This document shows, one piece after another, positions 1 through 8,363 of a DNA stretch of 64,000 bases. Each line of letters begins with the position of its first letter. Positions within the stretch are counted from its first letter, which is position 1. The notes below the pieces were generated by a model. The model searched no databases. It had not been told where the DNA came from and worked only from the letters and a program-made list of their open reading frames with translations. Made by a program: the position numbers and the translations under genes. The DNA is from JABCYV01 sp035512155 (GTDB lineage Bacteria; Acidobacteriota; Terriglobia; Terriglobales; Acidobacteriaceae). Location: contig DATKEN010000014.1 of assembly GCA_035512155.1 (NCBI GenBank), positions 1 to 64,000 on the forward strand, read 5' to 3'.

Positions 1-138
1 AGATGGTGCGTGGCATTCCGCGGCAAGGATGTCACTTAGTCACGGTCGGTGTCTCCGCGGGTCTGGCGACCAAAGGAGCTAGCTTTGGGCGGGCCGGGTG
101 GCCGTTCCAGTATCTTCTCAAGTCTTTGTCTATATTGG

Positions 139-864
139 CTATCTCAACGAAAACATGGCATTCACGTGCGCGGTGACTACGATGCTCTGTGGACTGAATT
201 CTTCGGTTGGCGCCGGTGTGCCAGCTTCCATTTTCATTGCCATGGCGCGAGGAGCCATGGGTGAAATGACGCGCATGTTTTCGAACGTATCAACGGATGC
301 ATAGGACAGTTCTCCCAGCGTGCGTCCGCCGGCGCGGGCCACGGCGGTTGCAGACTCGTGCGCCCGTCGGTAAGCATCTTCTACCGCCCGAGTCTTGGCT
401 GCCTCTATGTCTTCCAGTGTGTAGTTAATCGACTGGTTCTCGGTGACATCGGTATCGGCCAGTTGCTGCACGATGGGCGCTATCTTCGAAAAATCCTTCA
501 GCTTGAGGGAGACATTGGCATTCACCCGATATCCGACCAGCTTACGCTTCGGATTTTTGTAGTCGTAGACCGGCTGAATGGAGAAGAATCCAATCTCTGC
601 ACTTTTAGGCTCGATGCCATTGGAGCGCAGAATCTGGCGAATTTGCTCCGCCGATTTGGAGGCGCGATCATAAGCGGCGCGAGAGCTATCTTCCTGGGCC
701 GAGATATTGAATTGCACCAGCGCTGTGTCCGGGTTAGCTTCGAAGCGGCCGTCGGCACCGACAAAAACAGAATTGGGCTGCGCGGTGATTGTGGGACGAT
801 CTTGCGTCACGGCCAATGTTCCCGCCAGCAGAATCGCGGTAAACAATCCGACGCTAGCTCTCAT
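139..864 (-). CDS. SIMPL-domain (DUF541) secreted protein
   Basis: Periplasmic or secreted SIMPL-domain protein of 241 residues. After a short signal peptide (hydrophobic stretch around residues 4-20) comes the family pattern: conversion of a variable number of NISAQEDSS-type residues near 50, a central IRQILRSNGIEPKSAE segment, a GYRVNANVSLKLKD segment, and a C-terminal AVEDAYRRAHESATAVARAGG helix. The family is widespread and its biochemical role is poorly defined; envelope stress or signalling roles have been suggested. The start at 864 is chosen because GAGGAG lies just upstream with good spacing; a longer form beginning at 888 would place this Shine-Dalgarno inside the gene. It is monocistronic as far as seen. 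Confidence 0.85.
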   Translation of the reverse strand: MRASVGLFTAILLAGTLAVTQDRPTITAQPNSVFVGADGRFEANPDTALVQFNISAQEDSSRAAYDRASKSAEQIRQILRSNGIEPKSAEIGFFSIQPVYDYKNPKRKLVGYRVNANVSLKLKDFSKIAPIVQQLADTDVTENQSINYTLEDIEAAKTRAVEDAYRRAHESATAVARAGGRTLGELSYASVDTFENMRVISPMAPRAMAMKMEAGTPAPTEEFSPQSIVVTAHVNAMFSLR

Positions 865-969
865 AGTGTCTCTCCTCAATAGAATCAACCGAATTTATAC
901 GCCCTGAGTGAGGCTACAACCAAGAACGTAGTCGCAGCCCGAACTTGTATGGGTTTGCTACTAAAAAAA

Positions 970-1003
970 GAAAGAGCACGGATTCATGAATCCGTGCTCT
1001 TTC
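970..1003 (-). terminator. Rho-independent terminator of the glycine-zipper gene
   Basis: A perfect 34-base palindrome (17-base arms, self-complementary through the centre) is followed on the minus strand by seven T residues (963-969 as A on the plus strand). It sits 60 bases after the stop of the gene ending at 1064, so it most likely ends that transcript before the SIMPL gene. Confidence 0.85.
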
Positions 1004-1063
1004 CCCCGCTAGAATCGGCGCTGCGACGACGGTGCCGATCACTAAAAAATAGCTTCCACAAAC

Positions 1064-1702
1064 TCAGTGCCAAGGCACCTGCAGCGGACGATCCAGCCGC
1101 ACTTCGAGCATGGTTCCTTTATCGAGAACGATGTTGCGATTAGCGAAGAACCCCGCCAGTGCGCCGGCACTTGCTCCTATGCCGGCGCCTATTGCTGCAC
1201 CGCGACCGCCCCCGCCTACTGCGCCGCCCGCCGCGCCTACACCGGCGCCGACTGCGGCGTCTTCGGCCGCGCGGCGCTTGCTCGAGCTTTGGCGTTCGAT
1301 ATCGCCCTCTTCATCGGGAGGCTTAAGCCCATGCTCCCCCGGCACGCCGATCACGGTCGCAATCAGCGGCGCCCAGCCATGATCAGTTTGGATCTCGTCG
1401 AAACTCAGTAGCAGGCGAGTGTGCAGGCCGTTTTCCACAGCACTCACATGACCTTTGACCTTCTTACCCCGCGAAATCATGGTGCCATCGGGAGCAAGCA
1501 GGTCCTCCGCTAATTTTGCTTTAAAGCGCTGGGCGGGTTGCAGCCGGCTGGTGTCTAGCTTGTCGTCGAGACGGATCAAAAACGTAGTTCCGTCAGCAAT
1601 CGTGCGCCGCGGTGGGAGCGAACTCGCCTCCTGGGACCGCAAAGACAGAGTGGCCGACATCAAAGCCAAAGCACACAGCAAGTAAGCGCGAGGACGAATC
1701 AT
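1064..1702 (-). CDS. Secreted glycine-zipper protein
   Basis: A 212-residue exported protein of unknown function. Residues 1-23 form a signal peptide. Residues 35-120 contain a beta-rich domain in which a required property phrase DGTTFLIRLDDKLDTS is followed by an SRGKKVKGHV segment; the same layout recurs in the gene at 12741-13478, so the two are probably paralogous domains. Residues 145-190 are a glycine/alanine zipper (AAVGAGVGAAGGAVGG and onward) of the type that inserts in membranes. Followed by a strong terminator at 970-1003. Function is not known; an outer-membrane-associated structural or lipoprotein-like role is inference. Confidence 0.75.
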   Translation of the reverse strand: MIRPRAYLLCALALMSATLSLRSQEASSLPPRRTIADGTTFLIRLDDKLDTSRLQPAQRFKAKLAEDLLAPDGTMISRGKKVKGHVSAVENGLHTRLLLSFDEIQTDHGWAPLIATVIGVPGEHGLKPPDEEGDIERQSSSKRRAAEDAAVGAGVGAAGGAVGGGGRGAAIGAGIGASAGALAGFFANRNIVLDKGTMLEVRLDRPLQVPWH

Positions 1703-1826
1703 CGCAGGAACCTCAAGTAGGGAAGTTGAAGTCGTGACCGCTTCTGAATTGGTTGGATGTGTGCCGCCAGCAAAGTGCTGCCTGGCGAATGGGCCTGAAT
1801 TAGCGTTCTGAGATTGGCGCGCGAGG

Positions 1827-2924
1827 TTAAGAAGAGTTTTTCGCCGCCGTAGAGTAGGAAAAGCGAGGAATCTGGGCTTCGATGTCTTTGCGCAGGTCTG
1901 CCCAGATGTTTTCCGACATAGTCAGGAAAACCTTGACCACCTCGGGATCGAACTGCCGGCCCGACCAGGTCTCGATCTCTTTGCGGGCGGCTTGGAGGGT
2001 TTGCGCAGGACGATAAGGGCGATCGGAGGTGATGGCATCGAGGGTGTCGGCCACCGAGAACATGCGGGCTCCGAGAGGAATCTGATTTCCCTTCAGACCG
2101 CGCGGATAGCCGGATCCATCGTAGCGTTCCTGGTGGGAATAAACAATCTCCGCCGCCTCGGTTAAGAATGGAATTCTCTTGAGGATCTGGTAGCCGTGAT
2201 AACAGTGCTCGCGCATGATGGTGATCTCATCCGGTGTCAATGCCGCCGGCTTGTTCAGGATTTTATCGGGAATTGCCATCTTGCCGATGTCGTGCAGAAA
2301 TGCCCCGCGCGCGATCACGTCGATTTGATTCTTGGGCAAACCCATGGCGCGAGCGATGGCGATGGTGAACGCCGTAACTCGCTGGCAGTGGCCTTCCGTC
2401 TCCCTGTCTCTCAGGTCGAGGGCGCCCCCCAGTGCTTCCAGAGTGATGTCATAGGAGCGCTCCAGATCAGCCATGGTTTGCTTCAACTGTTGAGTGCGGG
2501 CGTCGACCAGTGATTCGAGATTCGTCTGATAGGCCCGATTCTCCAGCTTGAGGCGCCGGTTCTCGAGCGCCCGGCGCACCGTGGCCAGGAGCTGCTCGCG
2601 CTCGAAGGGCTTCAGCAGATAATCGTAAGCGCCATTTCGCAAGGCATCCAGAGCAACCGATATGTCGTGAACCGCGGTCACCATGACCACGGGCATATCG
2701 GGGAACTTTTCCTTGGTGCGTTCCAAGAGGGCGATCCCATCGAGATCAGCCATCATCAAGTCGGACAGCATGAGCTCGAATTCTTCGCCTGACTCGAGCA
2801 AAGCCAACGCCTCCAGGCCGGAAGCTGCCTGACGGCACTGGTAGTTGGCGATGGTAAGCATGGAGGACACAATCTCGCGAATGGTCTCTTCGTCATCGAC
2901 AACCAGGATGCGGTCGGCAGGCAT
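1827..2924 (-). CDS. Response regulator with HD-GYP domain
   Basis: Two-component response regulator whose output is an HD-GYP hydrolase, the class that degrades cyclic di-GMP. The REC domain (residues 1-120) has the acidic pair D10-D11, phosphoacceptor D55, T83 and K105. A coiled-coil linker (125-165) leads into the HD-GYP domain, with FLHDIGK, a YDGSGYPRGLKG loop and VADTLDAITSDRPYR all present, so it should be active. The start at 2924 (MPADRILVVDDEE) gives a 365-residue protein beginning exactly at the REC domain; the open frame continues to 3353 but that part runs antisense to the kinase gene. It is divergent from the hybrid kinase at 3057, its likely partner by proximity. Confidence 0.9.
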   Translation of the reverse strand: MPADRILVVDDEETIREIVSSMLTIANYQCRQAASGLEALALLESGEEFELMLSDLMMADLDGIALLERTKEKFPDMPVVMVTAVHDISVALDALRNGAYDYLLKPFEREQLLATVRRALENRRLKLENRAYQTNLESLVDARTQQLKQTMADLERSYDITLEALGGALDLRDRETEGHCQRVTAFTIAIARAMGLPKNQIDVIARGAFLHDIGKMAIPDKILNKPAALTPDEITIMREHCYHGYQILKRIPFLTEAAEIVYSHQERYDGSGYPRGLKGNQIPLGARMFSVADTLDAITSDRPYRPAQTLQAARKEIETWSGRQFDPEVVKVFLTMSENIWADLRKDIEAQIPRFSYSTAAKNSS

Positions 2925-3056
2925 CGGATGCTTAAGTGTACGGCCAATTCTATCGCAGTTCAGAGATTCCGAAAGTAACCATAAGGGGCGGGAAAGCCCA
3001 TTGGTAACGGGGCCAGGCGTGCTATTAAAGGAAACGAGCGCTTGGCCCTGTTTGCT

Positions 3057-6000
3057 ATGAATATTTCGATTTTGTGTGCCTGGCACGCGGTCGGGGACAT
3101 CACTGTCCCCCGGTTGATGGCACAGGAGTCGGCTGCCTTGATCATGCTGGCGGCTAGCCTGCTGGTCTTCCGGACTTTTCGCGAGCGCTACCTTTTGCTG
3201 TGGATCTTGGGCTGGCTGGCCAGCTTCGTGTCCCGCTGGACTCTGCGCGGACAAGACACCAGCACTCCGCCGCACTATCTGACGGCGATTTCGCACGCCG
3301 AGTTTGTTCTGGCGGTCTGCCTGTTCGCGGCAGCAGTGTTTATCTATACCCACGCCCGCAAGTTGCTGTTGCCATTGGTGCTGATTTCGTTCACGATCAT
3401 TGGCCTCGCCGTCTCCCGCGCCCTGTTGTGGCCCGACTCAATCACCCTGCGCGCAGCTCTGGAGGTTTCCTATCGGCTTATCGCGTTTAGTGCGGCCTTC
3501 CAGTTGATTCGCTTTCGCTGGGCGAGATGGGAAATCGGACCCTGGCTGCTGAGTGCGAGCCTGCTGTTGCTCCATCTCAAATGGGAACCGGTTAGCGTGC
3601 ACTTCCCGCCAGGTTCCGCGCTGATCACAAATCTTCTACTGGGACTGAGCATGCTGTTGGTGGTGTTCGACGACTACAAGATGCGCACCCGGCGTCTGGG
3701 AGTCATCAACGCGCTAACCACTAGCATTACGCGCGCGCAACAGCATGGCCCCATGATGGTCACTGCTCTGGAAGAGCTTAAGGGGTTGATGTGTGCCAAG
3801 GCGGCCTGGTTCCGTCTGCTCGAGGGCGACAGGATGGTAATGGCGCAGCAGATCGGACTTTCCCAGGACTTTCTGCGCGATCGCAGTTCGGTTCCCAAAG
3901 ACGAGACTCTGGGGCGGGCCTTAAAAGAAGGCGAACCGACCGTGGTCAAAACCAGCGCTGCGGGTGACGCGATCAGGCCGTATCTCAAGAAAGAGCGTTT
4001 TCACCACGTGGTTATAGTGCCCGTGCTGGGCAAAAAATCGGTGATCGGAACTCTGTCGCTGGGCAGCCGCCACCGTCTCTCCTATGCCCCAGAGGACATG
4101 GAGTTTCTCACCACAAGTGCCCACCAATTGGGGCTGGCCTTTGAGAACCTGCGTCTAGTGGAACAGATTCTGCGCTCCCATCGCCAATGGACAAATACTT
4201 TTGATTCCATTCATGACTTTGTCCTGCTGCACGACTCCGAATTCCGGGTGATGAAGGCGAACCACGCCCTGTTGCAGCGTTTGGGCCAGGCGCCCGCAGA
4301 TGTCGTGGGACAACTTTGCGAACAGGTGCTTCCCCGTGTGCGTAGCGAGTGGAAGGGATGTCCCTACTGCCACGGCGCGGAAGAGGGCTTTTACGAGGGC
4401 GACGATCCCTGTTTCGGTGGTTTCTCCATGATTTCGACCTCTTCGTACACCGACCAGGGAGCCAAGCAGAAAGGAACTATCCATGTAATCCGCGATACCA
4501 CCGACCGGCGGATGGCAGAGGAAAAGTATCGGCTCCTGTTTGAACAGGTTCAGGAAGGCGTTTTCGTCGCGACGCCGGACGGCAAACTGCTGGATTGCAA
4601 CGATGCCTTCATTCGCATGCTGGGCTATACCCAGGAAGAACTCGCGGCCCTCAACATCGATTCCGAACTGTATGCCTCGATTGATCAGCGTGACACATTT
4701 CGGAGGGAAGTAGAGCTTCACAATTATGTACGCAACTTTGAAGTCACCCTGCGGAAGAAAGACGGCACGCTCCTCACGGCTGTGGAGAGTAGCTTCGCCA
4801 GCCGGGATAGCGCCGGCAAAATCGAACGCTATCAGGGTTTCCTGCTGGACATGACAGAGAAGAAGCGCGCCGAAGACGAGATTCGCCGCCGTAATCGCGA
4901 ACTGAACGCGCTGAATGCCATGGCCGTGATCGCGACCCAGTCCTTCGACTTGGATGAGATTCTGAACCTCACGCTGCGACAGGTCATCTCGCTACTGGGC
5001 GCAGAGACTGGATCCATATATCTTTCCGACTCTGACGAAACTACGTTCCGCCGCCGCGCCGGGTGGGGTCAGCGCAGCGTTGATCGGGCGCGCTTTTTCG
5101 AGATCAAGATCGTTGACTTTGGCGATCTGGTCACGCGCTCGCGGACCGAGGTGATCACGGCGGAATATCTCCCGCATCTACCTGCTCTTGTAGCCGACTT
5201 TATTCGCGCCGACGGCCTGGCTTCCTGGATCTGGGTGCTGTTGTGGGGCAAAGACAAGCCCATGGGCATTATGGGCATCAGCAGCCGCGAGAGCCGCGAG
5301 TACACCAGCAATGACGAGAATCTGCTGGTGGCCATCGGCCGCCAGTTGTCGACCACAATTGAGAAAGTTCGGCTTTATGAAGAAACCTGCCGCGCCTATG
5401 AAGACCTGCGCCGCACTCAGGAACAGTTGTTGCAGAGCGAAAAAATGTCGGCGGTGGGGCAGCTGATTGCTGGTGTTGCTCATGAACTCAATAATCCCCT
5501 CACGGCCATCCTGGGCTATGCGCAACTCCTGGAGAGCGAAGGGCTGGGAGAGCGCGCCGCAGATTTCGTGAGCAAACTTTTCAAGCAAGCCCAGCGTACG
5601 CATCGAGTGGTGCAGAACCTGCTTTCCTTCGCCCGCCAGCGGAAGCCGCATCGGCAGGAAATCGACGTGTGCAGGGTATTGGAAGAGACGCTGACGCTGC
5701 GCGACTACGACTTGAAGGTGAATGATATTAAGTTGGAACGCGAAATTGCGTCCGACGTCCCTGCCGTAACCGCCGATTCGCACCAACTGGAGCAGGTATT
5801 TCTCAATCTCATTAACAACGCCGTGGACGCCATGCTGGAAGCGGGTCAAGGTGGCGTGCTGAAAGTGCGGGTTTACTTGCGTGAAGGCAAAGTGCACATT
5901 GAATTCGCGGACTCGGGGCCAGGCATTAAAGAGCCGAACCGCATCTTTGATCCCTTCTACACCACCAAGAGCGTGGGCAAAGGCACCGGACTGGGCCTGA

Positions 6001-6545
6001 GTATCTGCTATGGCATCATCAAGGAGCACGGTGGTGAAATTTCCGCTCGCAACCGCAAAGAAGGAGGAGCGATCATCGAAGTATCCTTGCCGTCTGCCGG
6101 ATGCAGCGTATCTCCTGAGACAGCTCTCCCTGCGCCCCGCGCCGACTTTGCGATCGAGGGCCGCATTCTCCTGGTCGAGGATGAGGAGGCGGTATTGGAG
6201 TTTGAGCGCGACGTGCTAGCTGGTGCCGGCGCGCAAGTGGTCACGTTAATGAATGGAGAACAAGTGAAGGCGCGGCTCCTAAGCGAGACCTTCGATGCGC
6301 TCATTATTGATGGCAAGATGCCCGGCGGTTGGAATGCCCCTGAGGTGTATCGCTGGATTGCTGAGAAATGCCCTGGATTGGAGAAACATCTGCTGTTCAC
6401 CTTTTCTGCCGTCGCCGAACCGGAGACCCGCGCGTTTCTGCATCGGAACAACCTTCCCTATTTGGTGAAGCCGTTCGAAGTCGCCGACCTCATTTCCCAG
6501 GCACGGCGTCTCTTGCAAAAGAGTCGTGCAACCGCCGCTGGCTAG
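3057..6545 (+). CDS. Membrane hybrid sensor histidine kinase (GAF-PAS-PAS-GAF-HisKA-HATPase-REC)
   Basis: Large hybrid sensor kinase of about 1160 residues. The N-terminus has roughly seven or eight hydrophobic segments (residues about 25-215), then a GAF domain (about 235-380), a PAS domain carrying a GCPYCHG cysteine motif (about 385-490), a second PAS (about 500-620), a second GAF (about 635-790), a HisKA domain with the phosphorylatable His in GVAHELNNPLT (codon at 5481), an HATPase domain with NLINNAVDAM and GTGLGLS boxes, and a C-terminal REC domain with its Asp in LIIDGKMPGG (codon at 6309). The ATG at 3042 or 3117 are alternative starts. The signal is unknown; the several sensory domains suggest integration of membrane and cytoplasmic cues. 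It ends ten bases from the convergent ArsR gene. Confidence 0.88.
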   Translation: MNISILCAWHAVGDITVPRLMAQESAALIMLAASLLVFRTFRERYLLLWILGWLASFVSRWTLRGQDTSTPPHYLTAISHAEFVLAVCLFAAAVFIYTHARKLLLPLVLISFTIIGLAVSRALLWPDSITLRAALEVSYRLIAFSAAFQLIRFRWARWEIGPWLLSASLLLLHLKWEPVSVHFPPGSALITNLLLGLSMLLVVFDDYKMRTRRLGVINALTTSITRAQQHGPMMVTALEELKGLMCAKAAWFRLLEGDRMVMAQQIGLSQDFLRDRSSVPKDETLGRALKEGEPTVVKTSAAGDAIRPYLKKERFHHVVIVPVLGKKSVIGTLSLGSRHRLSYAPEDMEFLTTSAHQLGLAFENLRLVEQILRSHRQWTNTFDSIHDFVLLHDSEFRVMKANHALLQRLGQAPADVVGQLCEQVLPRVRSEWKGCPYCHGAEEGFYEGDDPCFGGFSMISTSSYTDQGAKQKGTIHVIRDTTDRRMAEEKYRLLFEQVQEGVFVATPDGKLLDCNDAFIRMLGYTQEELAALNIDSELYASIDQRDTFRREVELHNYVRNFEVTLRKKDGTLLTAVESSFASRDSAGKIERYQGFLLDMTEKKRAEDEIRRRNRELNALNAMAVIATQSFDLDEILNLTLRQVISLLGAETGSIYLSDSDETTFRRRAGWGQRSVDRARFFEIKIVDFGDLVTRSRTEVITAEYLPHLPALVADFIRADGLASWIWVLLWGKDKPMGIMGISSRESREYTSNDENLLVAIGRQLSTTIEKVRLYEETCRAYEDLRRTQEQLLQSEKMSAVGQLIAGVAHELNNPLTAILGYAQLLESEGLGERAADFVSKLFKQAQRTHRVVQNLLSFARQRKPHRQEIDVCRVLEETLTLRDYDLKVNDIKLEREIASDVPAVTADSHQLEQVFLNLINNAVDAMLEAGQGGVLKVRVYLREGKVHIEFADSGPGIKEPNRIFDPFYTTKSVGKGTGLGLSICYGIIKEHGGEISARNRKEGGAIIEVSLPSAGCSVSPETALPAPRADFAIEGRILLVEDEEAVLEFERDVLAGAGAQVVTLMNGEQVKARLLSETFDALIIDGKMPGGWNAPEVYRWIAEKCPGLEKHLLFTFSAVAEPETRAFLHRNNLPYLVKPFEVADLISQARRLLQKSRATAAG

Positions 6546-6555
6546 GATCTGAAAC

Positions 6556-6855
6556 TTACAGACTTTCCTTCAGCGTCCGCGCAAATTCGCGAAGTGCGCT
6601 TTCATTCCTCCGATACCACATCCATTGGCCGAGCTTCCTGGCTTCCACCAGCCCCGCTTTTTTCAGGATCGACATATGGTGAGAAATGGTGGGCTGAGAC
6701 AGCCGAATCCTCTGTTCGATGTCAGAAGCGCACAGCCCGATGTCTTTGTCGAGGGAGCATCCTCCGCGTTCCTTTAGCGCCGCTAGAATTCGCCTGCGGG
6801 TAGGGTCAGCGACAGCGTGTAACATACGGTTTAGTTCGGGCTCGGGGTTGTTCAT
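6556..6855 (-). CDS. ArsR-family transcriptional regulator
   Basis: A 99-residue winged-helix repressor of the ArsR type. It opens with a LHAVADPTRRRILAAL helix and has the recognition helix in LSQPTISHHMSILKKAGLV followed by the wing ARKLGQWMWYR. Classical metal sensors have an ELCVCDL motif; here the equivalent stretch GLCASDI keeps one Cys (C42), with another at C33, so metal sensing is uncertain. It is divergent from the sulfite-oxidase-like gene at 6971, and an inverted repeat at 6878-6893 in the shared upstream region is a candidate operator. No clear Shine-Dalgarno precedes the start. Confidence 0.88.
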   Translation of the reverse strand: MNNPEPELNRMLHAVADPTRRRILAALKERGGCSLDKDIGLCASDIEQRIRLSQPTISHHMSILKKAGLVEARKLGQWMWYRRNESALREFARTLKESL

Positions 6856-6877
6856 AGCTGGCTAGAATGAGCAGAAA

Positions 6878-6893
6878 ATTGATGAATGTCAAT
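6878..6893. promoter_or_regulatory. Candidate ArsR operator
   Basis: Inverted repeat ATTGA-6-TCAAT, 23 bases upstream of the ArsR start and in the region shared with the divergent oxidoreductase gene. ArsR-type regulators bind AT-rich imperfect repeats and often act on their own promoter. Assignment is inference from position and symmetry. Confidence 0.35.
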
Positions 6894-6904
6894 ATGCGAA
6901 CGTC

Positions 6905-6927
6905 GGGCGTCGGACCTCGGACGTCAG
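6905..6927. repeat. Upstream copy of the GACCTCGGAC repeat
   Basis: GGGCGTCGGACCTCGGACGTC-type sequence with the same core as the two copies downstream of the oxidoreductase gene. Confidence 0.55.
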
Positions 6928-6941
6928 CTAGTTCTGAGTAG

Positions 6942-6969
6942 GGAGGTAAGAATTCGGAGGTAAGAATTC
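6942..6969 (+). repeat. Tandem 14-base repeat carrying two Shine-Dalgarno sequences
   Basis: GGAGGTAAGAATTC occurs twice in a row (6942-6955 and 6956-6969), immediately before the GTG start at 6971. The second GGAGG is the one at usable spacing. Looks like a small tandem duplication. Confidence 0.8.
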
Positions 6970-6970
6970 G

Positions 6971-7582
6971 GTGCTCTTTGAAGGCAAAGATCGCAGGGAA
7001 CTTGAGAAGCTGGTGAAGCAGGAGGGCCGACTGCCTCCCGGCCAGTCAGTCACGCTGAAGTGGCCTGTCCTGCACTATGGTTCAGTGCCAAGCTTCGATC
7101 CCAAAACCTGGGATTTCCGGGTCTACGGCTTGGTGCAGTCTCCCCTGACGCTTACATGGGACGAATTCAATGCCTTGCCCAAGGTGCAGCGCACCAGCGA
7201 TTTTCATTGCGTCACGCGCTGGAGCCGGTTTGACAACCGCTGGGAAGGTGTCGCGTTTCGAGAGGTGCTGAAACGAGTTCGTCCCACCAAGGAAGCTGCT
7301 TACGTCCTGGTGCACGCCGAGCAGGGATACACTGCCAACGTTCCTTTGGCGGACCTGGACCGCGATGGAGTACTGCTGGCCACGCATCACGACGGACAAC
7401 CGCTGGAGCCTGATCATGGCTACCCTCTGCGCTTGATCGTTCCCCATCTCTACTCCTGGAAGTCAGTCAAGTGGGTTCGCGGCCTGGAGTTCCTGGATCA
7501 CGATGTGCCCGGATTCTGGGAGCAGAACGGCTACAACATGTACGGCGATCCTTGGAAGGAACAGAGGTTCAGTCAGGATTGA
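6971..7582 (+). CDS. Sulfite-oxidase-like molybdopterin-dependent oxidoreductase
   Basis: A 203-residue protein that is essentially a bare oxidoreductase molybdopterin-binding domain of the sulfite oxidase/MsrP fold. The molybdenum-liganding cysteine is C80 in DFHCVTRWS; further family segments are FDPKTWDFRVYGLV, VPLADLDRDGVLLA and HGYPLRLIVPHLYSWKSVKWV. There is no Tat or Sec signal peptide, so it is predicted cytoplasmic, unlike MsrP. It lacks the heme and dimerisation domains of full sulfite oxidases. The GTG start at 6971 follows the doubled Shine-Dalgarno. The substrate cannot be read from the sequence. Possible control by the divergent ArsR gene. Confidence 0.85.
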   Translation: MLFEGKDRRELEKLVKQEGRLPPGQSVTLKWPVLHYGSVPSFDPKTWDFRVYGLVQSPLTLTWDEFNALPKVQRTSDFHCVTRWSRFDNRWEGVAFREVLKRVRPTKEAAYVLVHAEQGYTANVPLADLDRDGVLLATHHDGQPLEPDHGYPLRLIVPHLYSWKSVKWVRGLEFLDHDVPGFWEQNGYNMYGDPWKEQRFSQD

Positions 7583-7595
7583 GAGCAAGGCAGGC

Positions 7596-7630
7596 TTCAG
7601 ACGTCCGACTTCAGACCTCGGACTTCAGAC
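7596..7630. repeat. 14-base tandem repeat (TTCAGACsTCsGAC)
   Basis: Two full copies (7596-7609, 7610-7623) and a half copy (7624-7630) of a 14-base unit. Related copies lie at 7726-7740 and, upstream of the same gene, around 6905-6927. The interval 7583-7738 holds no gene. Confidence 0.75.
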
Positions 7631-7725
7631 TGCTCCCTTGGCCCTCCAGATTCAGGTTGTCGAAGCGTCTTCCAACCGACTGGAACCAAGAGGAACGCGC
7701 TTATCGCCTGAAGGAGGTGTGACGC

Positions 7726-7740
7726 CAGACCTCGGACCTC
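7726..7740. repeat. Further copy of the CAGACCTCGGAC repeat
   Basis: CAGACCTCGGACCTC, related to the array at 7596-7630, abutting the stop codon of the SPOR gene. Confidence 0.6.
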
Positions 7741-8320
7741 ACTTCTTCAAGATCGGGTTATAGCCGTCACCTACCAACTTGGCTCGGGTCGTCTCGGCGT
7801 CCTTAACGTCGGCAAAAGGACCAACCTGTACGTGGAATAATTTGTCCGCCGGCGTGTTGTTCGCGAATGCAGCATATTGCTTTTTCTTCAAAGCGCCCAC
7901 CAGCGCTTCCGCATCTTCCTGTTTGCGCACGGCGGCAACCTGGACGTAATACCCATTCAGCGGCGGAGCAACCGCGGAGTCGGATGCCGTCTTGCCGTCG
8001 GGAGAGTTGTCAGCGCCCGAGTCTTTCCCAACAGCATCGTTGCTTGCCGATTGGGCGCCGCTATCCTTCTGCTTCTGTCCAACTGACTTGAAGTACGCCA
8101 CGTCGGGAGAAGCGTTGCTGCCGGTTGATTTGACTGCCGAAGGACGCCCACTAGCCGCAGGAGCGGGAGCCGGCGAAAGATCGCCGCTTACCTTTACGGA
8201 ATTCTTACCGAGCGAGAATCCCATCCCAAAAAATACGGCACAGAGAGCCACCAGTCCGAAAAAGAAGGCCAGCATCTTCCCCGTACCTAGCGTGATTTCC
8301 GTGTCTTGAGAAGCAGCCAT
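7739..8320 (-). CDS. SPOR-domain membrane protein
   Basis: A 193-residue bitopic membrane protein. A cytoplasmic N-terminus of about 15 residues is followed by one membrane segment (residues 17-38, LAFFFGLVALCAVFFGMGF), a low-complexity Ala/Pro/Ser/Asp linker (45-115) and a C-terminal SPOR domain (about 120-193) with YYVQVAAVRKQEDAEAL and FHVQVGPFADVKDAE. SPOR domains bind denuded septal peptidoglycan, so a role in division or cell-wall remodelling is expected. It is followed in the same direction from the stomatin-like gene with a 43-base gap. Confidence 0.88.
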   Translation of the reverse strand: MAASQDTEITLGTGKMLAFFFGLVALCAVFFGMGFSLGKNSVKVSGDLSPAPAPAASGRPSAVKSTGSNASPDVAYFKSVGQKQKDSGAQSASNDAVGKDSGADNSPDGKTASDSAVAPPLNGYYVQVAAVRKQEDAEALVGALKKKQYAAFANNTPADKLFHVQVGPFADVKDAETTRAKLVGDGYNPILKK

Positions 8321-8363
8321 CGCTTATTTCGACCTCGTTTCGATTCCGATTGGGGGAGAGATA

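Noticed and set aside
2925..3353. Upstream extension of the HD-GYP regulator frame (about 140 more residues)
   Set aside because: It is antisense to the kinase N-terminus, is low-complexity and basic, and has no REC-like or other domain; the REC domain starts right at 2924.
5178..6029. 283-residue open frame on the minus strand
   Set aside because: It lies wholly antisense to the kinase HisKA/HATPase coding region, with composition of a GC-rich shadow frame and no motif.
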